From Asterochloris sp. CNOR1 (lineage: Eukaryota > Chlorophyta > Trebouxiophyceae > Trebouxiales > Trebouxiaceae), in NCBI GenBank assembly GCA_963969365.1, contig OZ017747.1, forward strand, positions 4,154,001 through 4,218,000: a DNA stretch of 64,000 nucleotides, written 5' to 3'. Below are positions 49,701 through 63,904 of this stretch, piece after piece. A model generated the notes under the pieces. That model was given only the letters and a program-made list of their open reading frames with translations, made no database searches and had not been told where the DNA came from. The position numbers were made by a program, and so were the translations under genes. Positions within the stretch are counted from its first letter, which is position 1; the number at the start of each line of letters is the position of its first letter.

Positions 49701-50996
49701 CCATGCTGGGGCATCCATGCACCCTAACACATGCGCAGCAGGCACAGTCTTGCCAGGCATCCAGTCGCTGCCGTGCTTCACCCATCAGGGTGTTTGTGCC
49801 ACACCAACTCAGCACATGAAGCACACATGACCGTCATGCCACCATATTGTCCGATCTTGCCAGCTGTCTGCCACTGAATTGGCTGCAGACATGTCCAGAG
49901 AAGCACAGTGGCCGGCCGGCAGCCAACACTCACGCTCCTCCCTGCGTGATGGAGTGACATCCAGTCAAGCATGTGCACAGCGTCCTGCCCTCAAGCAATG
50001 GTGGCAGGGCCTCTCAGCTCGCCTCGACGCTCCTCCTAGACTTACGAGACTGCTTGCCATACTCCTGTGTAGATGTGCAGGCCGATGGCCCTTGCTGCTT
50101 GCCCACAGGCCTGTGTTAGTGTGGACACTGGCAGCCTACCCGCAGGTGATGGTGCAGGCTCCACCTCTGGCTCCGGCTCAGCCCCCAGGTCACTGCCTGG
50201 TGCTGGCGCCTGCTGTTGAGGAGCTGGGAAGCCTCCAGTGCCAGCTGGCACGGGGGGCACGACAGCACCCCCCGGCTGGCCTCGCCCTGGCCCTAGCGCA
50301 GGTGGTGCAGTGGTAAATGCAGGCGCTGCTGTGCTGCTCATAGGTGGTTGTGGTGTGCCCCCTGGGGTGACTGTCATTGAGGACATGAGTGTGCTGCCTG
50401 TGGCAGGCGTGGTGGTGGCGCCAGTGGGGGTGGGTGTGGTGGCCAGCGCTGCTGGGGTTGCTGACAGGCTGCTGGTGACTGCGACCGTAGCGGCAGGCGC
50501 CGCAGTGGTGGCCGGCGTGCTGGTGCCACTGTCATCACTGTTGCTGGTTGCGGGGGCAGATGTTGAGGCTGGCGGCGCCACTGGGGGTGAGTTTGGCGCA
50601 GCTGTTCCTGTTAGCGGGGATGTTCCTGCTGGACTGACTGTGACGGCAGGTGGGGCTAGGGTCTCAGAGGGCATGTTTGGTTGAGTGCCCTGCAGCCAGA
50701 GTTCCCAACACAGCCTCAATGGCACTGATCCTAAATTGCGCAGCTTATGATACACATTTGCAGCGCATGCCGACGTCAAGTGATTGTTGTTGTGTGTCCC
50801 TCAACCACCAAGCTTGCAGACCTTGTTGCAGACTGACCTGCAAGCTGCTTGTGGGAGTTGCCTGCAGGAGGCCTCTGCCAGGTGGCAACATCTGGAACAC
50901 TTCAGCTCCACCATGACTGCTGCCAGAGGTGAAGGTGCTTGGGCCCCTTAGGAGGTAAAGGCACAAGCAAATCCATAGCAGGCGCCCATATCTCAT
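46757..50996 (-). CDS. Ser/Thr/Pro-rich secreted or cell-wall protein (unrecognised)
   Basis: No family was recognised. From the Met at 50996 there is a likely signal peptide (MRYGRLLWICLCLYLLRG). An exon at about 50650-50120 is dominated by Thr/Pro/Ala/Ser (TVSPAGTSPLTGTAAPNSPP type), and another at about 48390-47960 by Ser/Gly/Thr, both typical of heavily O-glycosylated algal wall proteins. Between and after them are less repetitive pieces: ESSQIAAAIVSAVNHIPG (49390-49250), DDPDAVSAVFAEISAAALEE (48850-48795, written as DDPDAVSAVFAE and ISAAALEE), DVDLCGVGIAYGRVVAANY (47910-47840) and a final exon with many N-x-S/T sites, MTINTTTLQLTDV, ending at 46757. The short modules share an AVFAEI/SAIVSAV-like pattern and may be diverged copies of one domain. 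Exon borders are incomplete and two neighbouring genes cannot be excluded. Confidence 0.55.
47108..47275 (-). repeat. Duplicated acceptor plus exon start (secreted-protein gene)
   Basis: The exon starting at about 47171 (CAG/AGCTTGGCTGTGGCCAGC, encoding SLAVASGMVAAAFSLPSSNS) is preceded about 100 bp upstream by a diverged copy beginning CAG/AGGTTGAGAGTGGCCAGC and including CTGACAGCAGCCCTTTCCC. The copy is not open in the same phase. Confidence 0.8.
48527..48785 (-). repeat. Four-copy 64-bp intronic tandem repeat
   Basis: Units start at 48527, 48591, 48655 and 48717 with CCATGGCTCAGCAC (plus strand) followed by CCTGCCCA.(A/G)TCAG.TGATGGCA. The array sits just downstream, in transcript sense, of the exon ending at about 48793. 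Confidence 0.9.
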
Positions 50997-51294
50997 GCCG
51001 TTGTTCCCTGGAGTCTCGATCCAGGCCGGCACGAGGCCGAGCCCGTGTTGGGACAACTCTGTTACTTGTAGGGTTGTGCTGTTACCAGTAGGGTTCACGC
51101 GCCCCGCAGCCATGGGCACAGCTGCTCTTTTGGATCCGTGTAGTCCTACGCCTTCAGCTCACTGACTCTGATTGTTACATCAATTTTGAGATGATCTGAA
51201 CTATATCTCAACAAGTACTGATGCCTGAATGAGCTGTGAGGACTCACTGCCAGTGAACTGATCCATCAATGGCAGCTGGGTGTGTCTTTGCCAC

Positions 51295-53395
51295 TCATGT
51301 CAAGTCTACTGCAAAGGCGTGTCCAGGGGCAGCTGGCATCTGGACACGCGATTTTTGAAGGCCAGCATTTCTTAAGCGCTGCTCCAGCTCCTCAACCGAG
51401 CCTTTGGGCCTTATGAACCATGAGAGAGGGCCGCTCTGATTGAATTCTGCATTTATGAGCGGGATAACAATGGAGGGCTGCAGGGCCTTGACTAGGTCGA
51501 TGAGGTTCTCTGTGGCGCCCTTAACCTGCAGTTGCATCAGCTGCTGAGAGTGCCATCTGTCAGAGAGAGAACGGGCTGCCCCATGACCTGCTGGCTGTGA
51601 CAGCTTCACCTGAGCCACAGCAGCAAGACCGCTCTGGCCGGCGTGCTGTTGCATAACAGGGTTGGCTGGCTGTATCAGAACAGCCGCAGCCAGTATCTGG
51701 AGCCACCGTGCACAGCAGTGTGCCTCCACACCATGCTGTGAAGCAGGCAGCCTCACAGAAGCTCACCAGGGGAAAGCTGATGAGCATCTGGTTGACGGCA
51801 GGGGTCACAATGATATCAACCGGGTCCAGCCGTTGCAGCGCTGACGCCTGAGCATCGCAGTGAGGCTCATAGTACATGGAAACGCCCCCTGCCTCTCTCA
51901 AGACAAACCTGCAGATGTTGAGCAGGTTGCTGTCGGTCAAGCAGGCGCTGCACGACTGATGATACACAGACCATGATGCATCTACATCACTGCACTTCAC
52001 CCTGTGCCACACTCTAGAGGGCCAAACCATGCTGAGAGGTCGGCAATGGCTCTGGGTGGTACACAAGCCAGGGATGTCGCCCACCCGTTCTCGCGCTTGC
52101 TCCACGGCGGTCCAACCAGCGCGCCTGGCACGCCCTGGAACTGCAGCCGCCCCTCAAACAGCTCCAGTGTCTGCCAGTGGTCCACTCCATGCACCTGCAC
52201 CAGGTGGCCAGATCATTGTCATTGTGACAGCAAAGCACATGACGTGAAGACAGAGACAGTGGCAATAGTTGCACCAGGTGGCCTGGTCATTGCAACAGCC
52301 AGCAAAGCACAAGACAGTGAAGACAGAGCACAGTGGCAATAGTTGCACCAGGTGGCCTGGTCATTGTGACAGACAGCAAAGCACAAGACAGTGAAGACAG
52401 AGCACAGTTGCAGTAGTTGCCCGGTGGCCTGCCCGGGCCTGTGCCGCAATGCTGTCGCATGTGCACATGCCAGCAAACAGCTTCGGCACATGCGTTGTGC
52501 AGAGAAAAACATTTCAGCATTGGCACTTGTCATTTGAGCGACGCTGGCAGCAATTCAGGCTCGAGATAACGACCAATACCAGGAACAATGCCGCACCGTC
52601 TTAAACCCCAGCTGGCGGGCCACTGCAGCTGCTGCAGGGGAACCCACAACAGGGATGTCCTTTGACAGCTTCCGCAGTGTGGGCTTGTGAGCATGATCGT
52701 CCAATCCCTGCACAAGAAAGTGCCCTCTATGGTGCTGGTGCCCAGGCAGCCTCAGCTCTGCATGGACTTGCAGTGGTCTGCCCAGCCCTTTGACAGGCAG
52801 GCCAGCAAGGCAACACTGGCATGTCTGCGTTTGATGCAGTCCCTGAACAGCATGTGAGCGAGCAGCAGCCCTGCTGACCTGCGAAAGAAGGATGACATCA
52901 GTCTGCGCCTCAATGTCCTTCAGATTGAGGGCAATGTCTGCCAGGCGCCCCTTCTTGCCTGTGTACAGCCAAGCCTGCTCTCCAAAGGTGAGGTCTCCCT
53001 CAAGCCAGGGGTCCACCAGTACCGTCAGCCCTGCAAGCGCCATCCCTTTATGCTGATGCTCCAGCTCCATATGTTGTGTGCAGAATGCATAGTCTGCAGT
53101 GCCTACCTGTTGCTGGGAGAGTAGTTTGCCAGCTGTTCCCCTCATAAGCGGTATAAGACAGCGGCTTTTGCTGATGATTATGTGCGTGTTGCGGAGCTGC
53201 CTGCTCTGTGGCAGCTGCTGCAGCTGTTGTCATCTTCTGGCGCTTGCCCAACCATAGGCCAGTGAGGCTGGTCTGACAGTCCAAGGATTTGACAGTGGCC
53301 AAAGATCTGCGTGGCAGTGCGATCTGACGAGGGCTTATACTATGATAGAGAGGGCAGATGCTAGACCTCTGCCTCAATGTGTGCCTGCTCTGCAT
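51295..53395 (-). CDS. Metallo-beta-lactamase-fold hydrolase, putative, organelle-targeted
   Basis: MBL-fold protein of the UPF0173/L-ascorbate-lactonase-like group that occurs in plants and cyanobacteria; reaction unknown. The first exon from 53395 has an Arg/Ser-rich, acid-poor leader (MQSRHTLRQRSSICPLYHSI) that resembles a transit peptide, then YTAYEGNSWQTTLPAT, which joins in phase to GLTVLVDPWLEGDLTFG at 53024. Later exons give DVILLSQ (52900), HKPTLRKLSKDIPVVGSP (52680), VHGVDHWQTLELFEGRLQFQ (52190), GVSMYYEPHCDAQ (51880), VDIIVTPAVNQMLISFPLV (51815) and a last exon ending at 51295. The usual HxHxDH motif is not fully visible: the segment after VILLSQ is followed by an intron and then DDHAHKPTL, which would supply the D-H part. 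Start shared closely with divergent MED18. Confidence 0.75.
52196..52425 (-). repeat. Three-copy 75-bp intronic tandem repeat (MBL-fold gene)
   Basis: Near-identical units begin at about 52196, 52271 and 52346 (plus strand TGCACCAGGTGGCC followed by GGTCATTG and AGCAAAGCACA). A partial fourth unit starts near 52420. The array abuts the acceptor of the exon at 52193, and each unit begins with a copy of that acceptor region. High identity implies recent expansion. Confidence 0.93.
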
Positions 53396-53477
53396 CAGAT
53401 CATCAGCATTAGGCGGTCTTAGGAGGCACGGCCTCTTTGCATTCTTGTCAACCTGCTGCCCATCGCTACAGACATGC
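53396..53477. promoter_or_regulatory. Probable bidirectional promoter, MBL-fold gene / MED18
   Basis: Only 82 bp lie between the inferred start codons of two divergent genes, so their transcription start signals must overlap or lie in each other's leaders. No specific motif recognised. Confidence 0.45.
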
Positions 53478-54274
53478 ATGGAATGCCGCGCAGTGGGCAT
53501 TGTCTCATCTGCAGATGTGCAGGCTGTCCTGGGCCATTTGCAGGCTCTGGCAGGCAGCACAAGCTCCCCACTTAAGGTGCATGAAACAGTGCTCCGGCAT
53601 GGCACCCCCACGGTTGCCAGCCTGCGCATCAGGACTCCCCTGAATCAGGATGACACCACAGGCACCAGGTCAGCAGGTGTGCAGCTGACAGATTGGCCTG
53701 AGGCCTTCGTACAGCCTGCAACGTGCACCTGCAGGTCAGATGTGCGTCATGAGAGCAAGTACATGGCAAGCAGGGAGGCCCGCAAGCTGCCAGCCTCAGT
53801 ACGCACTGTGACCTCGTCCAGCTGCAGCACAGATGGCTGTTACAGATTTTGGGCTGCCCTAGGCTACGCAGTGGACCATGAGCTCATCATGGATGGTTGC
53901 TCCTTCCTCATCTACCAGGAAGGCCACCAAGTCCGGGCGAGCTTGGGCGTTTAACTAAGCCACGCCACCATCCTACATCTGGAGCCAGCCCAGCAATGCA
54001 TTCTGCAGGTGGCTCTGTATCTCCTCAAGCGCCTGAAGGCACCAGGCCTTGTGACGGGAGCAGAGGCGTTGACTGAGGACATGCAGATAGTGGATGCCAC
54101 CTGCTCCACACGACCAGATGCCTACACAGCTGCTGCTGAGGCCATCGGTAATGATGCTGCTAGTCTCAGCTGTTTGCAACAGGGCACTTCTGACAAGCCT
54201 GATGCCTGATGTCCTGTGCAGGTGCACTGGCAAAGAGCTTAGCCCCACTAGTGGACCTCAAGCCAGTGCAATAG
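53478..54274 (+). CDS. MED18: Mediator complex subunit 18
   Basis: MED18 is a Mediator head-module subunit that pairs with MED20. Exons 53478-53930, 54009-54147 and 54222-54274 join in phase to give about 213 residues, the normal size. The start MECRAVGIVSSADVQAVLGH and KVHETVLRHGTPTVASLRIR match the family's N terminus; RFWAALGYAVDHELIMDGC matches the conserved beta-barrel segment; the C-terminal AIGALAKSLAPLVDLKPVQ corresponds to the family's FAEQLKPLVHLEK ending. The exon 1 donor (CACCAA/GTCCGG) is weak, yet both phase and homology support it; without it the frame stops soon after. Moderate to good confidence because the family diverges quickly. Confidence 0.8.
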
Positions 54275-55015
54275 CGCTATTGCTAGCATGAACCCCTTCT
54301 GTCAGATTTCTGCAAACGTTGTCGGCAGACTCTCTTGATATGCCCGCGCATTGGATGATAGCTGCATGACCTCTGGCCCTGGCGCAACTAGCTCGCATCT
54401 TGGTTGCTACCAGTGAGATGTGACTGATTCCAGCTTGCGTCTCACAATTCTTCAAGCGCGTTCAAGCAATGCAGTCAGGTGATAACATTTAACAGGCGCT
54501 GACAGGCTGTGATGTAACAGGGCACATAGCTGCAAGTGCCAGACCTCACAGCTGTCGTGAACGAGTGACAGGTTCTTATTTTCATACAGGACTACAGCAG
54601 CTGAGTGCCCAGCAGTTCGATACAATTGCAATCCCCTTGCAGTGCAACCTGCGCATGGAGGCCACAAGATACATGCAAATCTGCCAACTTCTTGCAAGAT
54701 GCTGGGAGACGCAAGCTGAGAAGCTCCAAGCGGCTTGGGCAGCCCTGACAACAGCCAACTAGGGCACTTGATTTGGACCTGCAGCTGCAAGCATGCCATC
54801 CCTGAATGCATGTGCTGGCTGCTGGACCACAGCAGATTAGTGCAGCTGTAAGACCTCTCAGACACCCTCTAGAGGTCAGATCTGCCCACAGGACACCCCT
54901 GTTGAAGACGAGTCACTTACAGCTTCATGCTTGTCAAACAGGCCATCAGAAATCCTCATGGCCTCACTCAGGACACTCTGGTGCAAAGTCAAAGCCATGT
55001 GTGTGCTAACCAACT
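54275..55015. other. Intergenic region 3' of MED18 and of F-box/LRR copy 1
   Basis: About 740 bp, convergent 3' ends. Short open frames here show no family resemblance. Nothing else recognised. Confidence 0.45.
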
Positions 55016-56016
55016 TTAATTCAATCGTATGTTCTCTGGCTCCTGCCAGTGAGAGTATCCAAAGGTCAAATCTGTCAAGAAAGGCATAACATCATGGGTG
55101 AGGCTCTTGAACTCCTCAAGTTGCTTAACAGTGTACCACTTATCGTCTCGACACATGCTCAGGGTTTGCAAGCTTGTGAACAGAGTCATCTCATGCAGCA
55201 GACAGTCTGATGTAGATACCGGCAATCACTCAAGTCCAGTGACAGGAGCTGCAGGTGTGTGAGGTGGCCCAGGTCTGTGTCAAACATGGGCCACCCATAC
55301 AGGCAGAGGTGTGTCAGTTGGTGCAAGCTCCCAATCGTGGAAAGAGCCTGGCCTGTGACAGCAGATGGATGCTTGTTCACCGTCAATGTCAGGTCCTGAA
55401 GGAACTGCAGGCTGCTCAGGAACCGCACGCCCTCATTCGTGGCTGGCTCCAGCTGAAACGGCGGATTCACGTTCATTAGCACTTGCTGCTGGTCTTGGAG
55501 GAGGCATTTCAGACTCGTCAGGTGGCTCAGCCTGCCGATGACTTGCAGCAGCCTATCCGAGGCTCCAGTGTCGTCAAGCATGCCATTGGTGGTCAGGCTG
55601 AGCAGTCGCGTCTGCCTAAGCAGAAACTCCTGGCCCTCTGGTATCAGCGGAGCACCCATGCTCAAGCGGAGGTGCTGGAGCCGGACGAGCGGCTTCAGAT
55701 ACGACATCGTGACTGCGCAGTCTTCGTCAGGCCACCTCAGTCCAGAAGTCATATCCAAATTCAGCTGCTCCAGATCGGGCCACCTCTGGCCAATGCACAG
55801 CAAGTGAGCTGGCGTCCAGAAGGGGTAACGAGGCAGCTGACGCACAGCCATGTTGGCTGCCTCATTCCAGGCACGGCTGACGAGGCGCAGGGCAGGGAGG
55901 CTGCGATGCTCCACCCAAGCAGCTGTCTGCCTGCGCAGGTCTGCTGGCAGGTCATTGATGTCCTGTTCAGAGCGAGCGTCCTGCTCCTGGTCTAAACTGG
56001 ACATGGTGGGCGCCAA
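55016..56016 (-). CDS. F-box-like/LRR protein, tandem copy 1 (C terminus frame-shifted)
   Basis: The intact reading frame runs 56016-55186 (276 residues). It begins MAPTMSSLDQEQDARSEQ, followed by an F-box-like motif (NDLPADLRRQTAAWVEH, LPALRLVSRAWNEAA) and at least five leucine-rich repeats (LVRLQHLRLSMG, LSHLTSLKCLL, LQFLQDLTLTVNK, LHQLTHLCLYGWP, LTHLQLLSLDLSDC). Such proteins usually recruit targets to SCF ubiquitin ligases. Relative to copy 2, one base is missing near 55215, so the last 55 or so residues (ending at 55016) lie in another frame and the open product is shortened. No plausible intron restores it. It is the best preserved of three copies and may still be expressed. Single exon, unlike all neighbours. 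Confidence 0.75.
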
Positions 56017-57049
56017 ACGATGTTCACCAGGTCACCTGCAACAGCAGGCGTGGCATAACGAAGGCTGCTGCGCAAGCTATTTTGTTGCATGAGTTGCAAT
56101 CAGGAATCTTGATTGCAGCTGCTCTGCGCTTGGGGGCTGGCACACATAGGGTGGCTAGCCTCCAGGCTTAGGGCAGCGCACCTGATCTGGTTAGTACTGG
56201 AGACTTTCGTGAACTGCAGCTGAGGGCTCTGCCCAGGAATGTGCTGGATCAGGGCTGTGCTCGCCCTTTCCCAAGAATGATGTCAAAAGCTGAAATGATC
56301 AGAGTCCTACCGATGTCGCTGTGAACACAGCTTTTGATGAATGCCTGAGCAGAATTTTTTGCGTATGAATTGAAAGTAGAAAAAAAGCGCGAATTGAGCA
56401 ATTCAGTAGGATGACCGCAATGCAACCTGTATTTCTGCAGGCTACAAAGTGCCTGAGGCTGCAAAGTGCCCAACTGTCCCAGCACCTTGTCCACCACTTA
56501 GGCAGCCCAGGCTGGAGAGCCAGCTCAGGCCCTTCAACTGGTGGCATTTCTGGAATCAGCAACCCACTGGCTGCAGCTCTGAAGCCCAAGGTGCTAGTAC
56601 AGCTTAGTGAAAGGCTTTCTTTCGCCATACCTGATCTTCCCCAAAACAATTCTGAATGGATGTTTATGGCGTTGCTTCTACCTGCACAGCTTTTTACTGA
56701 AAACATGTCTCTTTCATCTCCTGAGCAGGACTCATGTACTTGTCTGTCTGTCTGGAGTCGTCAGAGCATTGTCATCCCTTGAACCTATGTAGGCAACCCT
56801 GGCTCATCAGAAAAGCTGTGTCAACACAAGCAGACATGCAGTCAAGGCAACTGCTGCTGGCAATGAAAATGGTGATGGGACACGTCATGTTGTGCCATCT
56901 CGAGGAGCTCCACAACAGCAAGAGTGCAGCAAAGGCCCACACTGGTGCACATGCGAGTTCCCAAGCCCTGTCATGGCTCCACCGTAAGCTCTGCCTTTGC
57001 AAACTTGCCTTAAGCTGCAGCCTGCCTCAACAAGACCTCTACGAAGCAT
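56017..57049. other. Spacer between F-box/LRR copies 1 and 2, itself duplicated
   Basis: No gene. About 350 bp upstream of copy 1 (56020-56390) match the upstream flank of copy 3 (59745-60110), and 56860-57040 match 58500-58670. The tandem unit therefore included both flanks. Confidence 0.7.
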
Positions 57050-58008
57050 TCAGAAGGTCAATGTTGTCAAAAAAGGCATCACGTCACGGGTGAGTCTCCT
57101 GAACGCCTCAAGTTCCTCAACAGTGTACCACTCATCTCCTCGACCCATGTCCAGGCAATGCAAGGTTGTGAACAGAGGCATCTCATACAGCAGACAGCCT
57201 GATGTAAGATGCCAGCAATCGCTCAAGTCCAGCGACAGGAGCTGCAGGCGTGTCAAGTGGCCCAGGTCGGTGTCCAGCATGGGCCACCCATTCAGGCAGA
57301 GGTGTGCCAGCTGGTGCAGACTCCAATCGTGGAGAGAGCCTGGCCTGTGACAGCAGAGTGATGCTTGTTCACGATCAGACTCAGGTGCTGAAGGGACTGC
57401 AGGCTGCTCAGGCACCGCACGCCCTCATCCGTGGCTGGCTCCAGCTGAAATGGCGGAGTGTTGTTCAACAGCATTTGATGCTGGTCTTGAAGATGGCAGT
57501 CCAGCCTTGTCAGATGGTTCAGTCTGCCAATGACTTGCAGCAGCCTGTCCGAGGCTCCAGTGCCGCCAAGAATGCCGGAGATGCTTAGGCTGAGCAGCCG
57601 CGTCTGCCGGAGTATGAACTCCTGGCCCTCTGGCAGCAGCGCAGCACCTGGGCCCAGGCGGAGGTGCTGCAGCTGCATGAGCAGTCTCAGAGATGACATC
57701 AACGCTCCGCAGACTTCGTCGGGCCACCTCAGTGCAGCAGCCATACAAAGATCCAGCCGATGTAGGTTGGGCCACCTCTGGCCAATGAGCAGCACGTGAG
57801 CTGGGCTCAGATCGAAGGACTCCTTCAGCTGGCGCACAGCCAGGTTGGCTGCCTCATTCCAGGCGCGGCTGACAAGGCGCAGGGCGGGGAGGCTGCCATG
57901 CTCCACCCAAGCAGCTGTCTGCCTGCGCAGGTCTGCTGGCAGGTCACTGATGTCCTGTCCAGAGTAGATATCCTGCTCCTGGTCTGGGCTGGACATGTTG
58001 GCCGCCAA
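57050..58008 (-). pseudogene. F-box-like/LRR gene, tandem copy 2 (frame disrupted once)
   Basis: Reads MAANMSSPDQEQDIYSGQ from 58008 through the F-box-like motif and LRRs to 57292 (238 residues). A one-base difference at about 57335, in the segment equal to SLHQLTHLC of copy 1, then moves the frame; the rest, including LSLDLSDCWHLTSGCLLYEM and ending FLTTLTF at 57050, is open in another frame. The C-terminal part is intact here at the place where copy 1 is shifted, so the two copies broke independently. Could be a recent pseudogene or yield a shortened product. Confidence 0.7.
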
Positions 58009-58678
58009 GCTGCTTGGAGGTCACTAGATCACCTGCAACAGCAGGTCTAGCACGACTTGGATTGTTGCTCATGCCATGCGTTTGCATGCTTTTGCAGCAG
58101 ACAAGCTTGTCCGCGGCTGTTCTGTGCATTGGGGCTGGCATACCAAGGGGGGCAAGTCTCCAGGCTCCAATCTTCTGATTTTGATAGGTCTTCAAGCCTT
58201 TTGCCAGCCCGTCCTGGATGATGTCAAAGGCTGGAATAATCAAATATTTACCACATCGATGTCAGCAGAAGCTGCCGATGAACGCCTGAGCACCTCCTGG
58301 GGAGCACCTCTTGGGGAAGCTCAATTGGCTCACGTCTCCCAGCACATCAAGCAGTCAGGCAGAATAGCCAAAGCTCAACTGGATTGGCAGAGTCTGGCAG
58401 GCTGTAATGGGCCCATGTGGCTGCAGAGAGCTGGCCTAAAAGCTGTCGCTTATACCAATAAGTCTGAACAGGACTACTGGAGCTGTTCGGGGTGCTGCTG
58501 CTAACTGAAATGGTGATGGACAGGTCATGCTGTGCCATCCTCACAACAGCAACAGTGCAGCCAAGGCCCACACTGCGCAGAGAGGCGGCCCCAAGCACTG
58601 TCATGGCTCCAGTGTGCACTCTGCTTTTGCCGTCTTGACTTAGGCTGCCGCCTGCCTCAAGACTTTGGGGACGAGTAT
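58009..58678. other. Spacer between F-box/LRR copies 2 and 3
   Basis: No gene. Contains flank sequence shared with the other two units (for example 58180-58290 resembles 56260-56360). Confidence 0.6.
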
Positions 58679-59738
58679 TTAAGTGCTCAGTACTCTTAAG
58701 ATTGGTATCACGTCACGGCGGAGTCTCTCACATGCCTCGAGGTCCGGAACAGTGTACCAGTAATTGTCTTGACCCAGGTACAGGCAACTCAAGGTTGTGA
58801 ACAGAGGCATCTCATGCAGCAGACAGGCTGATGTCAGAAGCCAGCAATTGCTCAAGTCCAGTGACAGTAGCTGCAGGTGTGTGAGGTAGCCCAGGTGTGT
58901 GTCCCGCACGGGCCACCCATTCATTCAGGCAGAGGTGTGTCAGACAGAGATGTGTCAGTATCTTTCTATGGGTTGTGCTGAATGCTTCGCGACTTGGTGA
59001 CCGTGACCGTGCGAAGGGTCACGGTCACGTAGTGCGAATGTACCACGCAGTGGTGCAGGCTCCCAATTGTGGAAAGAGCCTGGCCTGTGACAGCATAGTG
59101 ATATATGTTCACTGTTAGTCTCAAGTCCTGAAGAGACTGCAGGCTGCTCAGGCACCGCACGCCCTCATCCATTGCTGGCCCCAGCAGAGACGGCGGCTCC
59201 GGGTTCGACAGCAATCGATGCTGATCTGAAAAGTGGCAGTCCAACCTCGTCAGGTGCTTCAGCCTGCCAATGACTTGCAGCAGCCCATCTGAGGCTCTGC
59301 CAGGAATGCCAAAGGTGCTCCGCCAGAAATGCAAGCCGAGCAGTCGCGTCTGCCTGAGTAAAAACTCCTGGCCCTCTGGCAGCAGCGCAGCACCCACGCC
59401 CTAGCGGAGGTGCCGGAGCCGCATGAGCGGCCTCAGGGACAACAGTAAGGCTCCGCAGTCTTTGTCGGGTGACCACAGTGCATCAATTACACCCATGTTC
59501 ATCTGCGCTACATCTGGCCACCTGAGGTCAATAAGCAGCACTTGAGCTGGCCACTGGGGGGGATACTCCAACAGCCGGCGGCCAGGTTGGCTGCCTTATT
59601 TCAGGCACGACTGACGAGGCGCAGGGCAGGGAGGCTGCCATGCTCCACCCAAGCAGCTGTCTGCCTGCGCAGGTCTGCTGGCAGGTCACTGATGTCCTGT
59701 CCAGAGCAAGCGTCCTGCTCTGGGTCTCAACTGGACAT
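58679..59738 (-). pseudogene. F-box-like/LRR gene, tandem copy 3 (degraded)
   Basis: Corresponds to the whole gene but is the most decayed copy. The start ATG at 59738 is followed by a TGA as fourth codon; the F-box-like region (59720-59560) is still recognisable in pieces, and two longer open stretches remain: 59397-58966 (LLPEGQEFLLRQTRLLG, LKHLTRLDCHF, LSSLQSLQDLRLTVN) and 58924-58679 (LTHLQLLSLDLSNC, LHEMPLFTTLSCLYLG). About 105 bp absent from copies 1 and 2 is inserted near 58945-59049 and carries a perfect hairpin. Clearly a pseudogene. Confidence 0.85.
58997..59028. repeat. Perfect 12-bp inverted repeat (hairpin) in the copy 3 insertion
   Basis: GTGACCGTGACC at 58997-59008 and GGTCACGGTCAC at 59017-59028 are exact reverse complements around an 8-base loop. 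Adjacent GCTTCGC/GCGAAG (58984 and 59011) offer an alternative pairing. Confidence 0.9.
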
Positions 59739-60306
59739 GGTGGCCGCCAAGCGATGGTCACCAGGTCACCTGACACAGCAGGTCTTGCACATGGACTGCT
59801 GCGCCTGCAAAGCATTTGCGTGAATTGAAGGGAGAACACTTGTCTGCAGTTGCTCTGCGCCTTGGGGGCTGGCACACAAGTGGTGGCCAGCCTCGAGGCT
59901 CAGGGCAGCTCACCTGACTACTGGAGACTTTCGTGAGCTGCAGCTGAGGGCTCTGCTCCGTTTGATCTCCGAAGTTTGATGGATCAGGGCTGTGCCCGCC
60001 CTTTCCTGAGGATGATGTACAAAGCTGAAAGAATGAGATTCATACCAGTATCGCTGTGAGAACAGCTGTTGATGAAATGCCTGCGAGTGCAACTTTTGAG
60101 TCTGGATAGAAAGAAGAAAAGACATCAGGTCAAGCAATCCCTTCATAGGCTTCATTTCCACCTTCATTGGCTAATGCTGTCTGCGGCCGTCACGCCCAGA
60201 TCTTGATCCGCATATCACCAAGAGGGGTTGAGTAGTCCAGGGTGGGCCCTGTGTGGCTGACTTGCCCTTGAAGTCCAGCTCAGGCCTCCGAACTCAGTGA
60301 TTCAGC
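59739..60306. other. Upstream flank of F-box/LRR copy 3 and TPI 5' region
   Basis: 59745-60110 is the duplicated flank also found upstream of copy 1. The remaining 200 bp presumably hold the TPI promoter; no motif stood out. Confidence 0.5.

Positions 60307-63904
<3,598 letters not shown>

Noticed and set aside
50238-50684. Plus-strand open frame of 148 codons, Val/Gly/Ala-rich
   Set aside because: Antisense of the Thr/Pro/Ala-rich exon; same composition effect and no independent support.
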